A stretch of DNA of 64,000 bases from Lysobacter sp. KIS68-7 (lineage in GTDB: Bacteria; Pseudomonadota; Gammaproteobacteria; Xanthomonadales; Xanthomonadaceae): assembly GCF_021284745.1 (NCBI RefSeq), contig NZ_CP089925.1, positions 372,001-436,000 of the forward strand. Reading direction: 5' to 3'. The notes under the pieces were generated by a model. That model was not told where the DNA came from. It searched no databases and saw nothing but the letters and a program-made list of their open reading frames with translations. A program made the position numbers and the translations under genes. Shown here piece after piece: positions 29,280 to 39,665 of the stretch. The first letter of the stretch is position 1. Every line of letters begins with the position of its first letter.

Positions 29280-30119
29280 ATGCCGCAGGATCGTTCGCCG
29301 AATCGCTGGTCGCTCGTCGCCTTCGCGCTGGTCGTCGCTGCCGTCGCCGGGCCGGCCTTCGCACAGCCGAAACCCGCCGCGCCTGCGCGCACGCTGCGCG
29401 TCCTGTTCGTCGGCAACAGCCTCGTCTACGTGAACGATCTGCCCGCAACGCTGCGCGCACTCGCCGCGTCGCAGCCTGCACCCATCGCGATCGAAACGCA
29501 GACCTTCGTCGCCCCGGGCGGCACCGTCGCCGAACGATGGAAGGACGGCCGCGTGTCGAAGGCCCTCGCCGAAGGCCATTGGGATGCACTCGTGCTGCAG
29601 GAACGCGGCGGCCTCCTCGCCTGCATGGTCGATACGGAACAACGCACGTCCTCCGAATGCCGCGCGAGCGAACGCGCGCACAAGGACTTCGCGGCCCAGG
29701 CGAAGGCCGCAGGCGCGCGCACCTTCGTCCTCGCCACGTGGGGCCCGGACGCTGCGTGGCAGACCAAGCTCGACCGCGCCGCGAAACAACTCGCCGGCCG
29801 CATCGATGCGCAGGTGGTGCCCGCGGGTCCGGCTTTGCGCGCGTACGCAGCAAAGCATGGCGAAGCAGCGACGTTCCCCGACACGATCCATCCGAGCCTG
29901 CCCGCCACGCTCATCATGGCCGTGCAGTTGCACCGCGCCATCGTCGGCAACGCGCCCGTGCCCGCCGATGTCACGCTCGACTTCGCGCTGCTCCCTGCGC
30001 GCGCCGCGGTGACGCCGGATGCGCCGATGGAAACGCAGCCCCAGCTCAAGGGCGACGGCAAGAAAATGGTGGTGAAGGCCGATGCGATGGCGCTGCTGAT
30101 CGCCGCATCGCAGCCCTGA
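29280..30119 (+). CDS. Secreted SGNH/GDSL-type hydrolase-like protein
   Basis: The 279-residue protein has a signal peptide (residues 1-28, ending 'AGPAFA'). Block I is 'VLFVGNSLVYVNDLP', with the likely nucleophile Ser in GNS (45-47). Block V is D201-T-I-H204 ('PDTIHPSLPAT'), so a Ser-Asp-His triad is conceivable. SGNH enzymes of this kind are esterases or deacetylases, and the substrate is unknown. It starts 70 bases after yraN and converges on thiL. An in-frame ATG at 29244 is an alternative but would spoil the signal peptide. Confidence 0.7.
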   Translation: MPQDRSPNRWSLVAFALVVAAVAGPAFAQPKPAAPARTLRVLFVGNSLVYVNDLPATLRALAASQPAPIAIETQTFVAPGGTVAERWKDGRVSKALAEGHWDALVLQERGGLLACMVDTEQRTSSECRASERAHKDFAAQAKAAGARTFVLATWGPDAAWQTKLDRAAKQLAGRIDAQVVPAGPALRAYAAKHGEAATFPDTIHPSLPATLIMAVQLHRAIVGNAPVPADVTLDFALLPARAAVTPDAPMETQPQLKGDGKKMVVKADAMALLIAASQP

Positions 30120-30128
30120 GGTGATCCG

Positions 30129-31094
30129 CTAGGCGCGGAAGTGCCGATACCCCGCCACGCCCGTCGTCCACGCAACGCCATGCGCGGTGCGCGCTGCCAC
30201 GCTGCTGCCCTCGACGATGCGTCCGATGCGCGTCACGCGGGTTCCCGCCGTGTTCGCTGCACGCTCCACCGTCTCGCGCATGTCCTGCGATGCCGTGAAG
30301 CACAGCTCGTAGTCGTCGCCCCCCGTGGCCTGGAGTTCGCGTCGCAGTTCGACGTCGAAGGCGGCCTGCATGGCGTCCGACGCCGGCAACGCATCGACCT
30401 CGATCTCCGCCCCGACGCCGCTCGCCTCGCAAATGTGTCCCGCGTCTGCGATGAGGCCGTCGGACACATCGATCGCCGCATGCGCAATGCCCGCGAGCGC
30501 CAGGCCGAGCGTGACGCGCGGCGCCGGCCGATCCAGCCGCGCACGCAAGGTCGCATCGAACGCCCCGCCCGCACGCCATTGCACCAGCGCACCCGCTGCA
30601 TCACCGACCGTGCCGCTCACCCACACATCGTCGCCGACGCGCGCGCCGTCGCGACGCAACGCACTCCCCGGCGCAACGAGGCCGAGCACCGTCACGCAAA
30701 CGGACAAGGGGCCACGCGTCGTATCGCCGCCGATCAATGCAACGCCGTGCTGCGCTGCCAGCGCCAGGAAGCCATCGAGGAACGCATCCACCCACGCCGC
30801 ATCGCCTTCAGGCAGCGACAGCGACAACGTGCACCACGCGGGCGTCGCGCCCATCGCAGCGAGGTCGGAGAGGTTCACGGCGAGCGCCTTCCACCCGATG
30901 TCCGCAGGCGCCGTGGCCTCGGGGAAATGCACGCCCACGTTCAGGGCATCGGTGGCCACGACCAACTGCCGACCAGCCGGTACGGACACCACGGCCGCAT
31001 CGTCGCCGATGCCCAGCACCACGTCGTCGCGGCCGCTCGACGCACGCGCACGGATGCGCGCGATCAGGTCGAATTCGCCGGCCGCGTCGCTCAC
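30129..31094 (-). CDS. thiL: Thiamine-monophosphate kinase
   Basis: The 321-residue enzyme phosphorylates thiamine phosphate to the active diphosphate. 'DDVVLGIGDDAAVV', 'VVATDALNVGVHFPE', 'GWKALAVNLSDLAAMGA' and 'HAAIDVSDGLIADAGHI' are the metal- and ATP-binding motifs. It is the last gene of the glyA-nrdR-rib-nusB operon, with its ATG overlapping the nusB stop. A downstream pgpA, common in gammaproteobacteria, is absent. Confidence 0.97.
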   Translation of the reverse strand: MSDAAGEFDLIARIRARASSGRDDVVLGIGDDAAVVSVPAGRQLVVATDALNVGVHFPEATAPADIGWKALAVNLSDLAAMGATPAWCTLSLSLPEGDAAWVDAFLDGFLALAAQHGVALIGGDTTRGPLSVCVTVLGLVAPGSALRRDGARVGDDVWVSGTVGDAAGALVQWRAGGAFDATLRARLDRPAPRVTLGLALAGIAHAAIDVSDGLIADAGHICEASGVGAEIEVDALPASDAMQAAFDVELRRELQATGGDDYELCFTASQDMRETVERAANTAGTRVTRIGRIVEGSSVAARTAHGVAWTTGVAGYRHFRA

Positions 31095-31546
31095 TTGTGC
31101 GCCGCGTCGAACTCCGCACGACGCCAGGCGGCGGCCGCGTGGTCGAGCACGCCATTCACGTAGGTGTGGCCGTGTTCGGAACCGAAGCGCTTGGTGGAGT
31201 CGATGGCTTCGTTGATCACCACGCGATACGGCACGTCCGGGCGATGGCGCAATTCATACGAGGCGATGCGCAGCGCCGCGCGTTCGATCGGATCGACCTC
31301 TTCCACGGTGCGGTCGAGGAACTCGACGAGCGCCGTGTCGATGTCCTTCCTGTGCTTCATCACGCCGCGCACCAGGTCTTCGAAATATTCCAGGTCGGCG
31401 ATCTCGTGCGCCTGCTCGTGCGCGAACTGCGCGATCACCTGCTGTTCGTTGCCGCCCGAGATCTGCCAGGCGTAGATCGCCTGCAACGCACGGCGGCGCG
31501 CGCGCGAACGGTGGACCGGGTCGATGCCGTTGCGACGTCGATTCAA
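31091..31546 (-). CDS. nusB: Transcription antitermination factor NusB
   Basis: The 151-residue all-helical protein takes part in rRNA antitermination with NusE/S10. It shows '[17 protein letters not shown]' at the N-terminus and '[36 protein letters not shown]' further on, both strongly conserved. The start is TTG at 31546 overlapping the ribH stop (TTGA), which implies low, coupled translation. Confidence 0.96.
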   Translation of the reverse strand: MNRRRNGIDPVHRSRARRRALQAIYAWQISGGNEQQVIAQFAHEQAHEIADLEYFEDLVRGVMKHRKDIDTALVEFLDRTVEEVDPIERAALRIASYELRHRPDVPYRVVINEAIDSTKRFGSEHGHTYVNGVLDHAAAAWRRAEFDAAHK

Positions 31547-32010
31547 GGCAGCTTCTCCAGCAGGTTGTGCATTTCGATGGCGGCCATCGCCGCTTCCTCG
31601 CCCTTGTTGCCGTGCGTGCCGCCGGCGCGCGCTTCCGCGTCTTCGAAGCGTTCGGCCGCCAGCACGCCGTTGAGCACCGGCAATTTGTAGTCGAGCGCGA
31701 CGCGCATCAGGCCTTCGGCACACTGGTCGGCGACATGTTCGTAATGCCGCGTGTCGCCGCGCACGACGCAACCGAGCGCGATGATCGCCACGTGCTTGCC
31801 CGCGGCGCCGAGGCGCGCGGCCGCCACCGGCAGTTCCCATGCGCCGGGCACGCGCACGACATCGACCGCCTCGGCCGCGACGCCGTTGTCCGCGAACGCC
31901 TTGCGCGCACCGGCCACCAGCGCATCGGTGATGCGCGGGTTCCAGCGGGCGGCGAGGATGGCGAAGCGGGCGCCGGGTGCGGCGCGCAGGTCGCCCTCGA
32001 GGTGGGTCAT
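31543..32010 (-). CDS. ribH: 6,7-dimethyl-8-ribityllumazine synthase
   Basis: The 155-residue lumazine synthase condenses the RibD product with dihydroxybutanone phosphate. It shows '[20 protein letters not shown]', '[16 protein letters not shown]' and '[28 protein letters not shown]', with the catalytic His in RGDTRHYEH. It follows ribBX after 34 bases and overlaps nusB. Confidence 0.97.
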   Translation of the reverse strand: MTHLEGDLRAAPGARFAILAARWNPRITDALVAGARKAFADNGVAAEAVDVVRVPGAWELPVAAARLGAAGKHVAIIALGCVVRGDTRHYEHVADQCAEGLMRVALDYKLPVLNGVLAAERFEDAEARAGGTHGNKGEEAAMAAIEMHNLLEKLP

Positions 32011-32044
32011 TCGCGTGGCGGGCTTGTGCGAGGGGGGCGGCAGT

Positions 32045-33163
32045 TTAGCGCGCGGGCCATTCGACATGCGCCACGACCTCCAGGCCGAAGCCCGCCAGGC
32101 CCACCTGCTTGCGCGGGGTCCCCAGCACGCGCAGCTTGCCCAGGCCCAGGTCGGCGAGGATCTGCGAGCCCGCGCCGGTGCGGCGCCATTCGGCCAGCGT
32201 GCCCGCGCGACCGGCCTGCGGCAGCGGCTGCTCGCGGATGCGCGCCAGCACGGCCTCCGCATCCTGCGGCTCGCCCAGCAGGACCAGGGCGCCGCGGCCT
32301 TCCTCGGCGATGGCCCTGAGCACGTCGCCCACCGCGGGACCGAAATCCGGGCGGCGCCAGTGCACCGCGTCGGCCAGCGGATTGAGCGCATGCACGCGAA
32401 CGAGCGTCGGGATCGCAGCGTCCGCCTCCCCGCGCAGCAGCGCGAAGTGCAGCGCGCGGCTCAGGCGGTCGCGATAGGTGTGCAGCGTGAACGCGCCGTG
32501 CTCGGTGTCGATGTCGCGGCTGTCCACGCGCTCGATGGTGTGTTCGGTTTCGAGGCGATGGCGGATGAGGTCCTCGATCGAACCGATCTTCAACCCGTGC
32601 TCGCGCGCGAACACTTCGAGCTCGGGACGGCGCGCCATGCTGCCGTCGGGATTGAGGATTTCGACGAGCACGCCGGCCGGCTCGAAACCCGCCAACTGCG
32701 CCAGGTCGCTGGCCGCTTCCGTGTGGCCCGCACGGCTGAGCACGCCGCCGGGTTGCGCCATCAGCGGGAAGATGTGGCCGGGCTGGGAGAGATCGTCGGG
32801 CGTCGCATCGGGGCGCACCGCGGTGCGCACCGTATGGGCGCGGTCGTAGGCGGAGATGCCGGTGGTGACGCCTTCGGCCGCTTCGATCGACACGGTGAAG
32901 TTGGTGCCGTGCGGCGAGGTGTTGTCGCGCACCATCGGCGGCAGGCCGAGCTGGCGGCAGCGCTCGCGCGTGAGCGACAGGCACACCAAACCGCGCGCGT
33001 GCGTGACCATGAAGTTGATGTCGCCCGGGCGCACGAGCTCGGCGGGCATGATGAGGTCGCCTTCGTTCTCGCGATCCTCGTCGTCGACGATCACGACCAT
33101 GCGGCCGGCGCGCAGTTCGTCGAGCAATTCCGGAATGCTGGCGAACGTCGATTCAGTGCTCAT
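32045..33163 (-). CDS. ribB: 3,4-dihydroxy-2-butanone 4-phosphate synthase with degenerate GTP cyclohydrolase II domain (RibBX)
   Basis: The 372-residue protein has an N-terminal RibB domain with the acidic loop '[12 protein letters not shown]' (27-38) and '[16 protein letters not shown]', so DHBP synthase should be active. The C-terminal half aligns with the GTP cyclohydrolase II fold but lacks the zinc cysteines and RCDCG motif: the equivalent region reads '[22 protein letters not shown]'. This corresponds to the RibBX variant known in proteobacteria, in which the X domain lacks cyclohydrolase activity. A separate ribA is then needed elsewhere. Its ATG overlaps the ribE stop by 11 bases. 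Confidence 0.93.
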   Translation of the reverse strand: MSTESTFASIPELLDELRAGRMVVIVDDEDRENEGDLIMPAELVRPGDINFMVTHARGLVCLSLTRERCRQLGLPPMVRDNTSPHGTNFTVSIEAAEGVTTGISAYDRAHTVRTAVRPDATPDDLSQPGHIFPLMAQPGGVLSRAGHTEAASDLAQLAGFEPAGVLVEILNPDGSMARRPELEVFAREHGLKIGSIEDLIRHRLETEHTIERVDSRDIDTEHGAFTLHTYRDRLSRALHFALLRGEADAAIPTLVRVHALNPLADAVHWRRPDFGPAVGDVLRAIAEEGRGALVLLGEPQDAEAVLARIREQPLPQAGRAGTLAEWRRTGAGSQILADLGLGKLRVLGTPRKQVGLAGFGLEVVAHVEWPAR

Positions 33164-33770
33164 GGGTGTCCTTGGATGCGAGCAGGCGTTCGACGTAGCG
33201 GGCCAGCATGTCGACTTCGAGGTTGATCGCATCGCCCGGTTTCGTTTCGGCGAAGGCGGTGTGCGCGAGGGTGTGCGGGACGAGCGCGACTTCGAAGCCG
33301 GAATCGTCGATCGCATTGACCGTGAGGCTCACGCCATCCACGCAGATCGAGCCCTTCGCGGCGATGTAGCGGCGCAATTGCGGCGGCACGGCGAACAGCC
33401 AGCGTTGTGCGCGCCCGTCGTCCCACACGTGCACCACATTGCCGACGCCATCCACGTGGCCGCTGACCAGGTGCCCGCCGAGGCGATCGGTCGGGCGCAT
33501 CGCGCGTTCCAGGTTCAGCGCACGACCGAGCGGCAGGTCGCCGAGCGTGGTGAGTGCGAGCGTTTCGTTCGACGCATCGGCTTCGAAACCCGTGGCATCG
33601 AACGCGACGACCGTCAGGCACGTGCCGTTGACCGAAATGCTTTCGCCCATGCGCACGTCGGCGGCCGCGCCCCATGGCAGCGTGCCGACCTCGATGCGCA
33701 AGCGTGCGTCGCCGCCACGCATTTCGCGCGCGGCCAGTCGCCCCACGCCTTCGATCAAACCGGTGAACAT
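33153..33770 (-). CDS. ribE: Riboflavin synthase, alpha chain
   Basis: The 205-residue enzyme dismutates two lumazines into riboflavin. It has two lumazine-binding repeats: 'MFTGLIEGVGRL...GESISVNGTCLTVV' and 'GHLVSGHVDGVGNV...AKGSICVDGVSLTVN'. The ATG at 33770 overlaps the methyltransferase stop by one base. Confidence 0.97.
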   Translation of the reverse strand: MFTGLIEGVGRLAAREMRGGDARLRIEVGTLPWGAAADVRMGESISVNGTCLTVVAFDATGFEADASNETLALTTLGDLPLGRALNLERAMRPTDRLGGHLVSGHVDGVGNVVHVWDDGRAQRWLFAVPPQLRRYIAAKGSICVDGVSLTVNAIDDSGFEVALVPHTLAHTAFAETKPGDAINLEVDMLARYVERLLASKDTHEH

Positions 33771-34522
33771 CAGGACTCCTTGCGGCGTGCGTGCACGAAC
33801 AGCGGCCAGCGCAGCGTGCGCACGCGGGACGGATCGCCCCAGGCCGCGCGAATCGCATCGGCGTGCGCGGCGACGGGGTCGTGCCCATGCGCATCGATGT
33901 AACGCTTGGTCGCGGAATAACTGGAGAAGTAGCCGAGCATGCGCGGGAGGGTCCATTCCGCGGTGAGCTCGAGTTGCGGCGGTGCGATCGGCGCGAACGG
34001 GAACTCGAACGAGGCATAGGCCTCGTCGATGAAATCGCGTTCCGGCGGCCAGTAAGGTTCAACGACCTCCTGGAACGCGTGCACGGCTTGCGCGATGTCG
34101 TCGGGCACGATGATGTCCCGGTAACCCCACGCCAGCAGCACGCCGTCCGGCTTCAGCACGCGCGCGCATTCGGCGAAGAAGCGCGACAGGTCGAACCAGT
34201 GCAGCGCCTGCGCCACGCAGATCGCATCCACGCTCGCATCGCCCAGCGCGCAACGCTCGCCCGGTTCGACCGCGAAGGTGGCATTCGACGGCCCATGCGC
34301 CTGCGCGATCTGCGCGGCACTCGGGTCGGTGGCATGGACGTGGTCGAAGATCGTCGCGAGGTCGCGCGTGGCCTGGCCGCTGCCGCAACCGGGCTCCCAT
34401 GCGAGGCCGCGTTGCGGCACCACCGACGCGATCCAATCGAACAAGGCGCGCGGATACTCCGGCCGCGCATTCGCGTACTGCGCCGCGACCGCGGAGAAGT
34501 GATCCGGGAACGGCGCACTCAT
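33770..34522 (-). CDS. Class I SAM-dependent methyltransferase in the riboflavin operon
   Basis: This 250-residue enzyme has motif I 'WEPGCGSGQATRDLA' (about residues 42-56), 'VDAICVAQALHWFDLSRFFAE' and 'ARVLKPDGVLLAWGY'. This is the pattern of the trans-aconitate-type small-molecule methyltransferases. It sits between ribD (ATGA overlap) and ribE (1-base overlap), so it is translated with riboflavin enzymes. Neither substrate nor link to flavins can be read from the sequence; the position may be hitch-hiking. Confidence 0.85.
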   Translation of the reverse strand: MSAPFPDHFSAVAAQYANARPEYPRALFDWIASVVPQRGLAWEPGCGSGQATRDLATIFDHVHATDPSAAQIAQAHGPSNATFAVEPGERCALGDASVDAICVAQALHWFDLSRFFAECARVLKPDGVLLAWGYRDIIVPDDIAQAVHAFQEVVEPYWPPERDFIDEAYASFEFPFAPIAPPQLELTAEWTLPRMLGYFSSYSATKRYIDAHGHDPVAAHADAIRAAWGDPSRVRTLRWPLFVHARRKES

Positions 34523-35631
34523 GCGCCCGGCGCCTTCGGCTGCAGCAACACGCGTACGTCCTCGCCGATGCGCCGCGTCTCCACGATCCGCAACTGCAGC
34601 CGCTCGGTCATCTCGTCGATGTGCAGGCCGTCGAACAGGGGCCGCGCGCGTTCGCCGAGCATGACCGGCGCGACGTAGAGCAACAGCTCGTCGACAAGGC
34701 CGGCAGTGAGGAAGGCACCCGCGAGCGTTGCGCCCGCCTCCACCTGCACTTCGTTGATGCCGCGCTCGCCCAGCAGCGCAAGCACGGCGGTCAGATCGAA
34801 CTTGCCTGCCGTCACCGGCGCCGCAGCATGGTCCGCTTCGATGCCGCGCGGCATGCGCGCGTCCGGCGCGGAGATGTAGAGCGTAGGTGCCCCGCCCTCG
34901 CGGATGTGGCCGCGCGCCACGGTCGCCAGGCCCGGATCGAGCACCACGCGCACCGGCGGAACGAAGGCGGTGTCGTCGCCCAGGCGCACGGTGAGATGCG
35001 GATCGTCGATCAGCACGGTGCCCGCGCCGGTGAGGAGCGCGCCGGCGCGTGCGCGCCACTTCTGCACGTCGCGCCGCGCGGCTTCGCCGCTGATCCATTT
35101 CGAATCGCCGGAGGCCAACGCACTGCGACCGTCGAGGCTCGTCGCCAGCTTCACGCGCAACCACGGGCGCTTGCGTTCGATGCGCGAGAGGAAGCCGCGG
35201 TTCAAGGCGCGCGCCTGCGCTTCCATGAGGCCGATGTCGACCTGGATCCCGGCGGCGCGCAGCTTGTCGAAGCCAGCGCCGTCGACCTGCGGGAAGGGAT
35301 CGCGCATCGCACCGACGACCCGCACGACGCCCGCGGCGATCAGCGCATCCGCGCACGGCCCGGTGCTGCCGACGTGCGCACAAGGTTCCAGCGTCACGTA
35401 AGCAGTCGCGCCGCGCGCGCGTTCTCCGGCGGCCTGCAGCGCGAACACTTCCGCGTGCGGCCCACCTTTGCGTTCATGCCAGCCGGTGCCGACGACCTCT
35501 TCGCCCTGCGCAATGACGCAGCCGACCATCGGGTTCGGCTTGGTGGTATAGGCGCCACGCTCGGCCAGGCGCAGTGCGCGCGCCATCATCGCGTGGTCGG
35601 TGGCGGTGAATCCTTGCGGGGGCACGGACAT
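34519..35631 (-). CDS. ribD: Bifunctional riboflavin deaminase/reductase RibD
   Basis: The 370-residue enzyme carries out two successive riboflavin steps. The N-terminal deaminase has the zinc motif HAE ('GPHAEVFAL') and PCAHVGSTGPC. The C-terminal reductase starts around 'RPWLRVKLATSLDGRSALASGDSKWIS' and binds NADPH. It follows the secreted 141-residue protein after 12 bases. Confidence 0.97.
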   Translation of the reverse strand: MSVPPQGFTATDHAMMARALRLAERGAYTTKPNPMVGCVIAQGEEVVGTGWHERKGGPHAEVFALQAAGERARGATAYVTLEPCAHVGSTGPCADALIAAGVVRVVGAMRDPFPQVDGAGFDKLRAAGIQVDIGLMEAQARALNRGFLSRIERKRPWLRVKLATSLDGRSALASGDSKWISGEAARRDVQKWRARAGALLTGAGTVLIDDPHLTVRLGDDTAFVPPVRVVLDPGLATVARGHIREGGAPTLYISAPDARMPRGIEADHAAAPVTAGKFDLTAVLALLGERGINEVQVEAGATLAGAFLTAGLVDELLLYVAPVMLGERARPLFDGLHIDEMTERLQLRIVETRRIGEDVRVLLQPKAPGA

Positions 35632-35643
35632 GCGCGACTCGAT

Positions 35644-36069
35644 TCAATCGTGGACGTAGTGACCGCGCTCTTCACCCTTGCGGAATGCATCCATGTCCCA
35701 CGGCCAGCTCGGCACGAGGTTGGCGCCTTCCACGCGCAGGTGCATGCGGTCGAATTTCGTTTGCGGGAACTGCGGCGGGAAGCCCATGTCGACGACCTGC
35801 AGCTCGACGGCGTCGCCCTGGTGCGTCCACTTGCCGCGCGCGGCGAGGTCGAGCGCACCGTAGGTGAAGTACCAGTCGAAGGTGCCATCGTCCTTCAGGC
35901 GCAAACCCGAACCCGTCTCCATCACGCCTTCGAGATGGTATTCGCCGAGCAAGGCGGTGCCGGCGGCAGGCGCTGCACGCTGTGTTGCAGTGGCCGCGTG
36001 CTGCGCCATCGCGACCGGCGCGCCGCATGCGAGCGCGATGGCGACGAGCAGCGCGCGCGGGAGGCTCAT
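35644..36069 (-). CDS. Secreted protein of unknown function between nrdR and ribD
   Basis: This 141-residue protein is not recognised. It has a clear signal peptide (residues 1-22, ending 'GAPVAMA'). After a short alanine-rich stretch comes a compact beta-rich sequence ('[44 protein letters not shown]') that resembles small lipocalin-like or copper-resistance-type beta barrels only in general style. There are no cysteines after the signal. The ATG overlaps the nrdR stop (ATGA), so it is firmly in the operon although its neighbours are cytoplasmic. Confidence 0.75.
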   Translation of the reverse strand: MSLPRALLVAIALACGAPVAMAQHAATATQRAAPAAGTALLGEYHLEGVMETGSGLRLKDDGTFDWYFTYGALDLAARGKWTHQGDAVELQVVDMGFPPQFPQTKFDRMHLRVEGANLVPSWPWDMDAFRKGEERGHYVHD

Positions 36070-36581
36070 CGCCGCCGCACCTTCTCCGCGGGCTCGCCTT
36101 CGAGCAGGTTCAACTGGCCTTCGCCCGGCAGGTCGCGTTCCAGCCGATCGAGTTCCTCGCGGAAGTCCGCGACGTCCTCGAAGGAGCGATACACCGAGGC
36201 GAAGCGCACGTAGCCGACGTGGTCGAGCTTGCGCAGTTCCGCCATCACGAACTCGCCGACGCGGCGCGAGGCGAGTTCGCGTTCGGTGGTCATGCGCAAC
36301 TGGTGCACGACCGCGCGCACCGCGGCTTCGATCTGTTCTTCCGACACCGGGCGCTTCTGCAGCGCGCGATCGAAGCCCAGGCGCAGCTTGCGCGCATCGA
36401 AGGCCTCGCGCCGACCGTCGCTCTTGATGATCAGCGGCAGCTTGAGTTCGATGGTTTCCAGCGTGCTGAACCGCTCACCGCAGGCTTCGCATTCGCGACG
36501 CCTGCGGATGGTCGCCCCGTCTTCGCTCACGCGCGAGTCGATCACGCGCGTGTCGACGTGCTGGCAGAAGGGGCAATGCAT
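36066..36581 (-). CDS. nrdR: Ribonucleotide reductase transcriptional repressor NrdR
   Basis: The 171-residue repressor senses ATP/dATP. The zinc ribbon cysteines are C3, C6, C31 and C34, and the ATP-cone follows ('[27 protein letters not shown]'). A basic tail ends the protein. It is next to glyA (11-base gap) and upstream of the rib genes, as in E. coli nrdR-ribD. Confidence 0.97.
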   Translation of the reverse strand: MHCPFCQHVDTRVIDSRVSEDGATIRRRRECEACGERFSTLETIELKLPLIIKSDGRREAFDARKLRLGFDRALQKRPVSEEQIEAAVRAVVHQLRMTTERELASRRVGEFVMAELRKLDHVGYVRFASVYRSFEDVADFREELDRLERDLPGEGQLNLLEGEPAEKVRRR

Positions 36582-36592
36582 GGGTCAGCGGC

Positions 36593-37843
36593 TCAACCGT
36601 ACACCGGGTAGGTCTTGCACTGCTTCGTGACCTCGTCGCGAACGCGCGCGATCACCGCGGCATCGTTCGGCGCGTCCAGCACGTCGCAGATCCAGTTGGC
36701 CAGCGCCACGCACTCGGCTTCGTTGTAGCCGCGCGTGGTCACCGCCGGCGTGCCAAGGCGCAGGCCCGAGGTCACGAAGGGCTTTTCCGGGTCGTTCGGC
36801 ACCGCGTTCTTGTTCACGGTGATGTGCGCCTTGCCCAGCGCGGCTTCCGCGTCCTTGCCGGTGATGCCCTTGCCGATCATGTCGACGAGCATCAGGTGGT
36901 TCTGCGTGCCGCCGCTGACGATCTTGTAGCCGCGCTTGATGATGGTGTTCGCCATCGCCTGCGCGTTCTTCACCACCTGCTGCTGGTAGGCCTTGAACTC
37001 CGGTTCCAGCGCTTCCTTGAACGCGACGGCCTTCGCGGCGATCACGTGCATGAGCGGGCCGCCCTGGATGCCGGGGAACACGATCGACTGCAGCTTCTTT
37101 TCGATTTCTTCGTTGGCCTTGGCCACGATGATGCCGCCGCGCGGGCCGCGCAGCGTCTTGTGCGTGGTGGAGGTCACCACGTGCGCGTGCGGCACGGGGT
37201 TGGGGTACACGCCCGCGGCGACGAGGCCGGCGACGTGCGCCATGTCGACGAACAGGTAGGCACCGACCTTGTCGGCGATCGCGCGGAACTTCGACCAGTC
37301 GATGATCTGCGAGTACGCGCTGAAGCCGGCGACGATCATCTTCGGCTTGTGTTCCAGCGCCAGGCGCTCGACTTCGGCGTAATCGATCACGCCCTGGTCG
37401 TTCACGCCGTACTGCACGGCGTTGAAGAGCTTGCCGCTGATGTTCACCTTCGCGCCGTGCGTGAGGTGGCCGCCGTGGGCGAGCGACATGCCGAGGATGG
37501 TGTCGCCCGGGTTCAGCAACGCCAGGTACACGGCCTGGTTGGCCTGCGAACCCGAATGCGGCTGCACGTTCGCGTAGTCGGCGCCGAACAGCTGCTTGCA
37601 GCGTTCGATGGCCAGGCGCTCGGCGACGTCGACGTATTCGCAACCGCCGTAGTAGCGCTTGCCGGGGTAGCCCTCGGCGTACTTGTTGGTCAGGCGGCTG
37701 CCCTGCGCTTCCATGACGCGCGGGCTGGCGTAGTTTTCCGACGCGATCAGCTCGACGTGGTCTTCCTGGCGGCGGTTTTCGCCGGCAATGGCGGCGGCGA
37801 GTTCGGGGTCGAAACCTTCGATGCGGGCGTCGCGAGGAAACAT
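36593..37843 (-). CDS. glyA: Serine hydroxymethyltransferase
   Basis: The 416-residue PLP enzyme interconverts serine and glycine and supplies one-carbon units. It shows '[42 protein letters not shown]' near the N-terminus and the PLP lysine in '[14 protein letters not shown]'. The first gene of the ten-gene operon, it is preceded by a promoter candidate at 37876-37903. The ATG at 37843 gives the standard length. Confidence 0.98.
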   Translation of the reverse strand: MFPRDARIEGFDPELAAAIAGENRRQEDHVELIASENYASPRVMEAQGSRLTNKYAEGYPGKRYYGGCEYVDVAERLAIERCKQLFGADYANVQPHSGSQANQAVYLALLNPGDTILGMSLAHGGHLTHGAKVNISGKLFNAVQYGVNDQGVIDYAEVERLALEHKPKMIVAGFSAYSQIIDWSKFRAIADKVGAYLFVDMAHVAGLVAAGVYPNPVPHAHVVTSTTHKTLRGPRGGIIVAKANEEIEKKLQSIVFPGIQGGPLMHVIAAKAVAFKEALEPEFKAYQQQVVKNAQAMANTIIKRGYKIVSGGTQNHLMLVDMIGKGITGKDAEAALGKAHITVNKNAVPNDPEKPFVTSGLRLGTPAVTTRGYNEAECVALANWICDVLDAPNDAAVIARVRDEVTKQCKTYPVYG

Positions 37844-37875
37844 CGGGCTGTCCGGGTACGTGGGGAAAGGCGGCA

Positions 37876-37903
37876 AGTTTAGCGTTTCGCGACGCCCTGC
37901 CAC
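37876..37903 (-). promoter_or_regulatory. Candidate promoter for the glyA-nrdR-rib-thiL operon
   Basis: GTGGCA (37898-37903), a 16-bp spacer and TAAACT (37876-37881) on the minus strand give a moderate sigma-70 match, 32 bases before the start codon of glyA. No riboswitch fits in the 149-base divergent gap. Confidence 0.4.
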
Positions 37904-37914
37904 GCCGCCTCCCC

Positions 37915-37920
37915 TATAAT
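37915..37920 (+). promoter_or_regulatory. -10 element of the ettA promoter
   Basis: A perfect TATAAT lies 72 bases upstream of the ettA start. The -35 is poor (GACGCC at 37891-37896, 18-bp spacer). Confidence 0.5.
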
Positions 37921-37992
37921 CCGCGCCCATCCCGATCTACATCGCGCGGCCTTGCCCCCGGCAGGACCCCTGCGCCCGCCTGCGGAGCTTCC

Positions 37993-39654
<1,662 letters not shown>

Positions 39655-39665
39655 GGAGACGATCG

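Noticed and set aside
37844-37992. Glycine or FMN riboswitch upstream of glyA and the rib genes
   Set aside because: The glyA leader is short and lacks the conserved cores, and the rib genes follow each other with overlaps or gaps of at most 34 bases, leaving no room for an FMN element.
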